The notes under the pieces: generated by a model
Told to the model about the DNA's origin: nothing
The model's database searches: none
The model's input: the letters and a program-made list of their open reading frames with translations, nothing else
Shown: positions 29,984 through 30,808 of the stretch, in pieces
Position numbering within the stretch: the stretch's first letter is position 1
Layout of the letters: each line of letters starts with the position of its first letter
Assembly: GCA_024364805.1 (NCBI GenBank)
Contig: CM044488.1
Coordinates: 36,480,060-36,510,867, forward strand
Reading direction: 5' to 3'
Length of the DNA: 30,808 nt
DNA from: Euprymna scolopes
Lineage: Eukaryota > Mollusca > Cephalopoda > Sepiida > Sepiolidae
Program-made: the position numbers and the translations under genes

Positions 29984-30808
29984 TGAAAATTTGGAGTTAA
30001 ATTCTGTAAATTATAAAATTTATAAGAAATTTATTTTTTAGCAAGGGATACAAAATTTGAAAATTTTTTCTTAATCCATGGATTTTCAACAAATGGTATA
30101 TCATAGAAAATGTTTTTAGCAAAATAAAATTTATAAGTAGTCATGAATTTTGCTATTTAGCACATATATTAAAAAACTAAAAGGCCTAAAAACAAATATT
30201 CTAAAAAGAATATTCCATGGTGTAAATGGTCGTTTTCCACAATGGTATCATATGTGCATTCACCCAGAGTAAAACTGATATCCATAGAATGTGTCAGAGT
30301 CTATGTTTTTTTTTATTGTGAGTTTGAGTCGTCTCATGTTTATTTTATTTGTAAGCCAATGTTTGCCTCAACAAGGTCAGAGCAAGAAGAAATGAAGATT
30401 AATAAAAGAAACACACAGTCCACAATGGGAGTTGTTGAAAGGGGGTGTACATGGCTGTACATAACATAATTCTTATGACTACGTGCCTTACACACTATTA
30501 TTCTTTTTTATTATTATGAATCAATATTTATTGAAATCCAAAATACAATAGCATAAGCTAAATCGGAAATGTTTTACATTTAATTTCATAAAAATCCACA
30601 AGAATTCAATTGTTTCCAGTTAAAAAAGACTTATCTGATAGTAAGATAATGTTAAAAATACATGCATATTCAAAGTGTGTTTAATTTAAAAAAAAAAACA
30701 TTTCATTCAAATTGGATATTATTTATAGTGTTAATTTCAATAATAATTGTTTATTAAAATTTTGATTTATTATTTCATTTCTTACAACTGGTAGTTTTCA
30801 TTATTTCA

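Larger units (their letters stand above)
28592..30808. other. Intron upstream of the terminal exon: no further exon seen
   Basis: Very AT-rich. I searched the minus strand for another coding block with splice sites and found none convincing. It includes a 9 bp-arm hairpin (CTTCCACAA ... TTGTGGAAG, 28922-28955), a possible hAT-derived patch near 29140, and a compound microsatellite near 29921. Confidence 0.5.

Overview
The window is AT-rich, intron-rich animal DNA: short exons with GT/AG splice sites lie in a sea of degraded transposons, simple repeats and homopolymer runs. LINE, Penelope-like, Helitron-like, Tc1-like and tRNA-SINE relics together, with compound (TA)/(TG) microsatellites, fit a lophotrochozoan such as a mollusc, possibly a cephalopod. 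That placement is inference. No bacterial-style operons, CRISPR arrays or rRNA genes are visible.

Two host genes are supported, both on the minus strand. The first is SEC13, the WD40 protein shared by the COPII coat, the nuclear pore outer ring and GATOR2/SEACAT. Five coding exons (17036-17038, 13908-13952, 10924-11039, 2605-2756, 1313-1402) join in frame with matching phases and give about 135 N-terminal residues. The initiator ATG is the only coding codon of exon 1. The rest of the gene runs off the left edge. The second is the 3'-terminal coding exon (28260-28591) of an unrecognised gene that enters from the right edge. The two genes are head-to-tail, with about 10 kb of transposon debris between them.

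Layout by region. 1-17038: SEC13 with large introns. Intron 3 holds a Helitron-like element (6445-8160, with A|TC...CTAG|T ends and a terminal hairpin) that carries a ~155 bp tandem array with a three-unit higher-order period, a second Helitron-like 3' end just outside it, two sets of direct repeats and a possible SINE. Introns 1 and 2 hold two LINE fragments and a fold-back region with a perfect 22 bp-arm hairpin. About 17039-17340: the SEC13 5' end and presumed promoter. 17340-19170: Penelope-like element with reverse transcriptase and GIY-YIG-type motifs. 19640-20300: dead Tc1-like transposase on the minus strand. 21240-22960: LINE reverse transcriptase relic. 24113-24200: tRNA-derived SINE head. 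25860-26270: unrecognised degraded minus-strand coding-like stretch. 26557-27125: short Helitron-like element on the minus strand containing a long hairpin. 27296-27724: MITE with ~137 bp inverted repeats. 28260-30808: last exon and preceding intron of the unknown gene, with a possible hAT-derived fragment.

The best candidates for something not already catalogued are the higher-order array inside the Helitron-like element, the fold-back elements, and the unnamed terminal exon. No complete new gene system is visible; most non-exonic sequence is explained by mobile-element decay.
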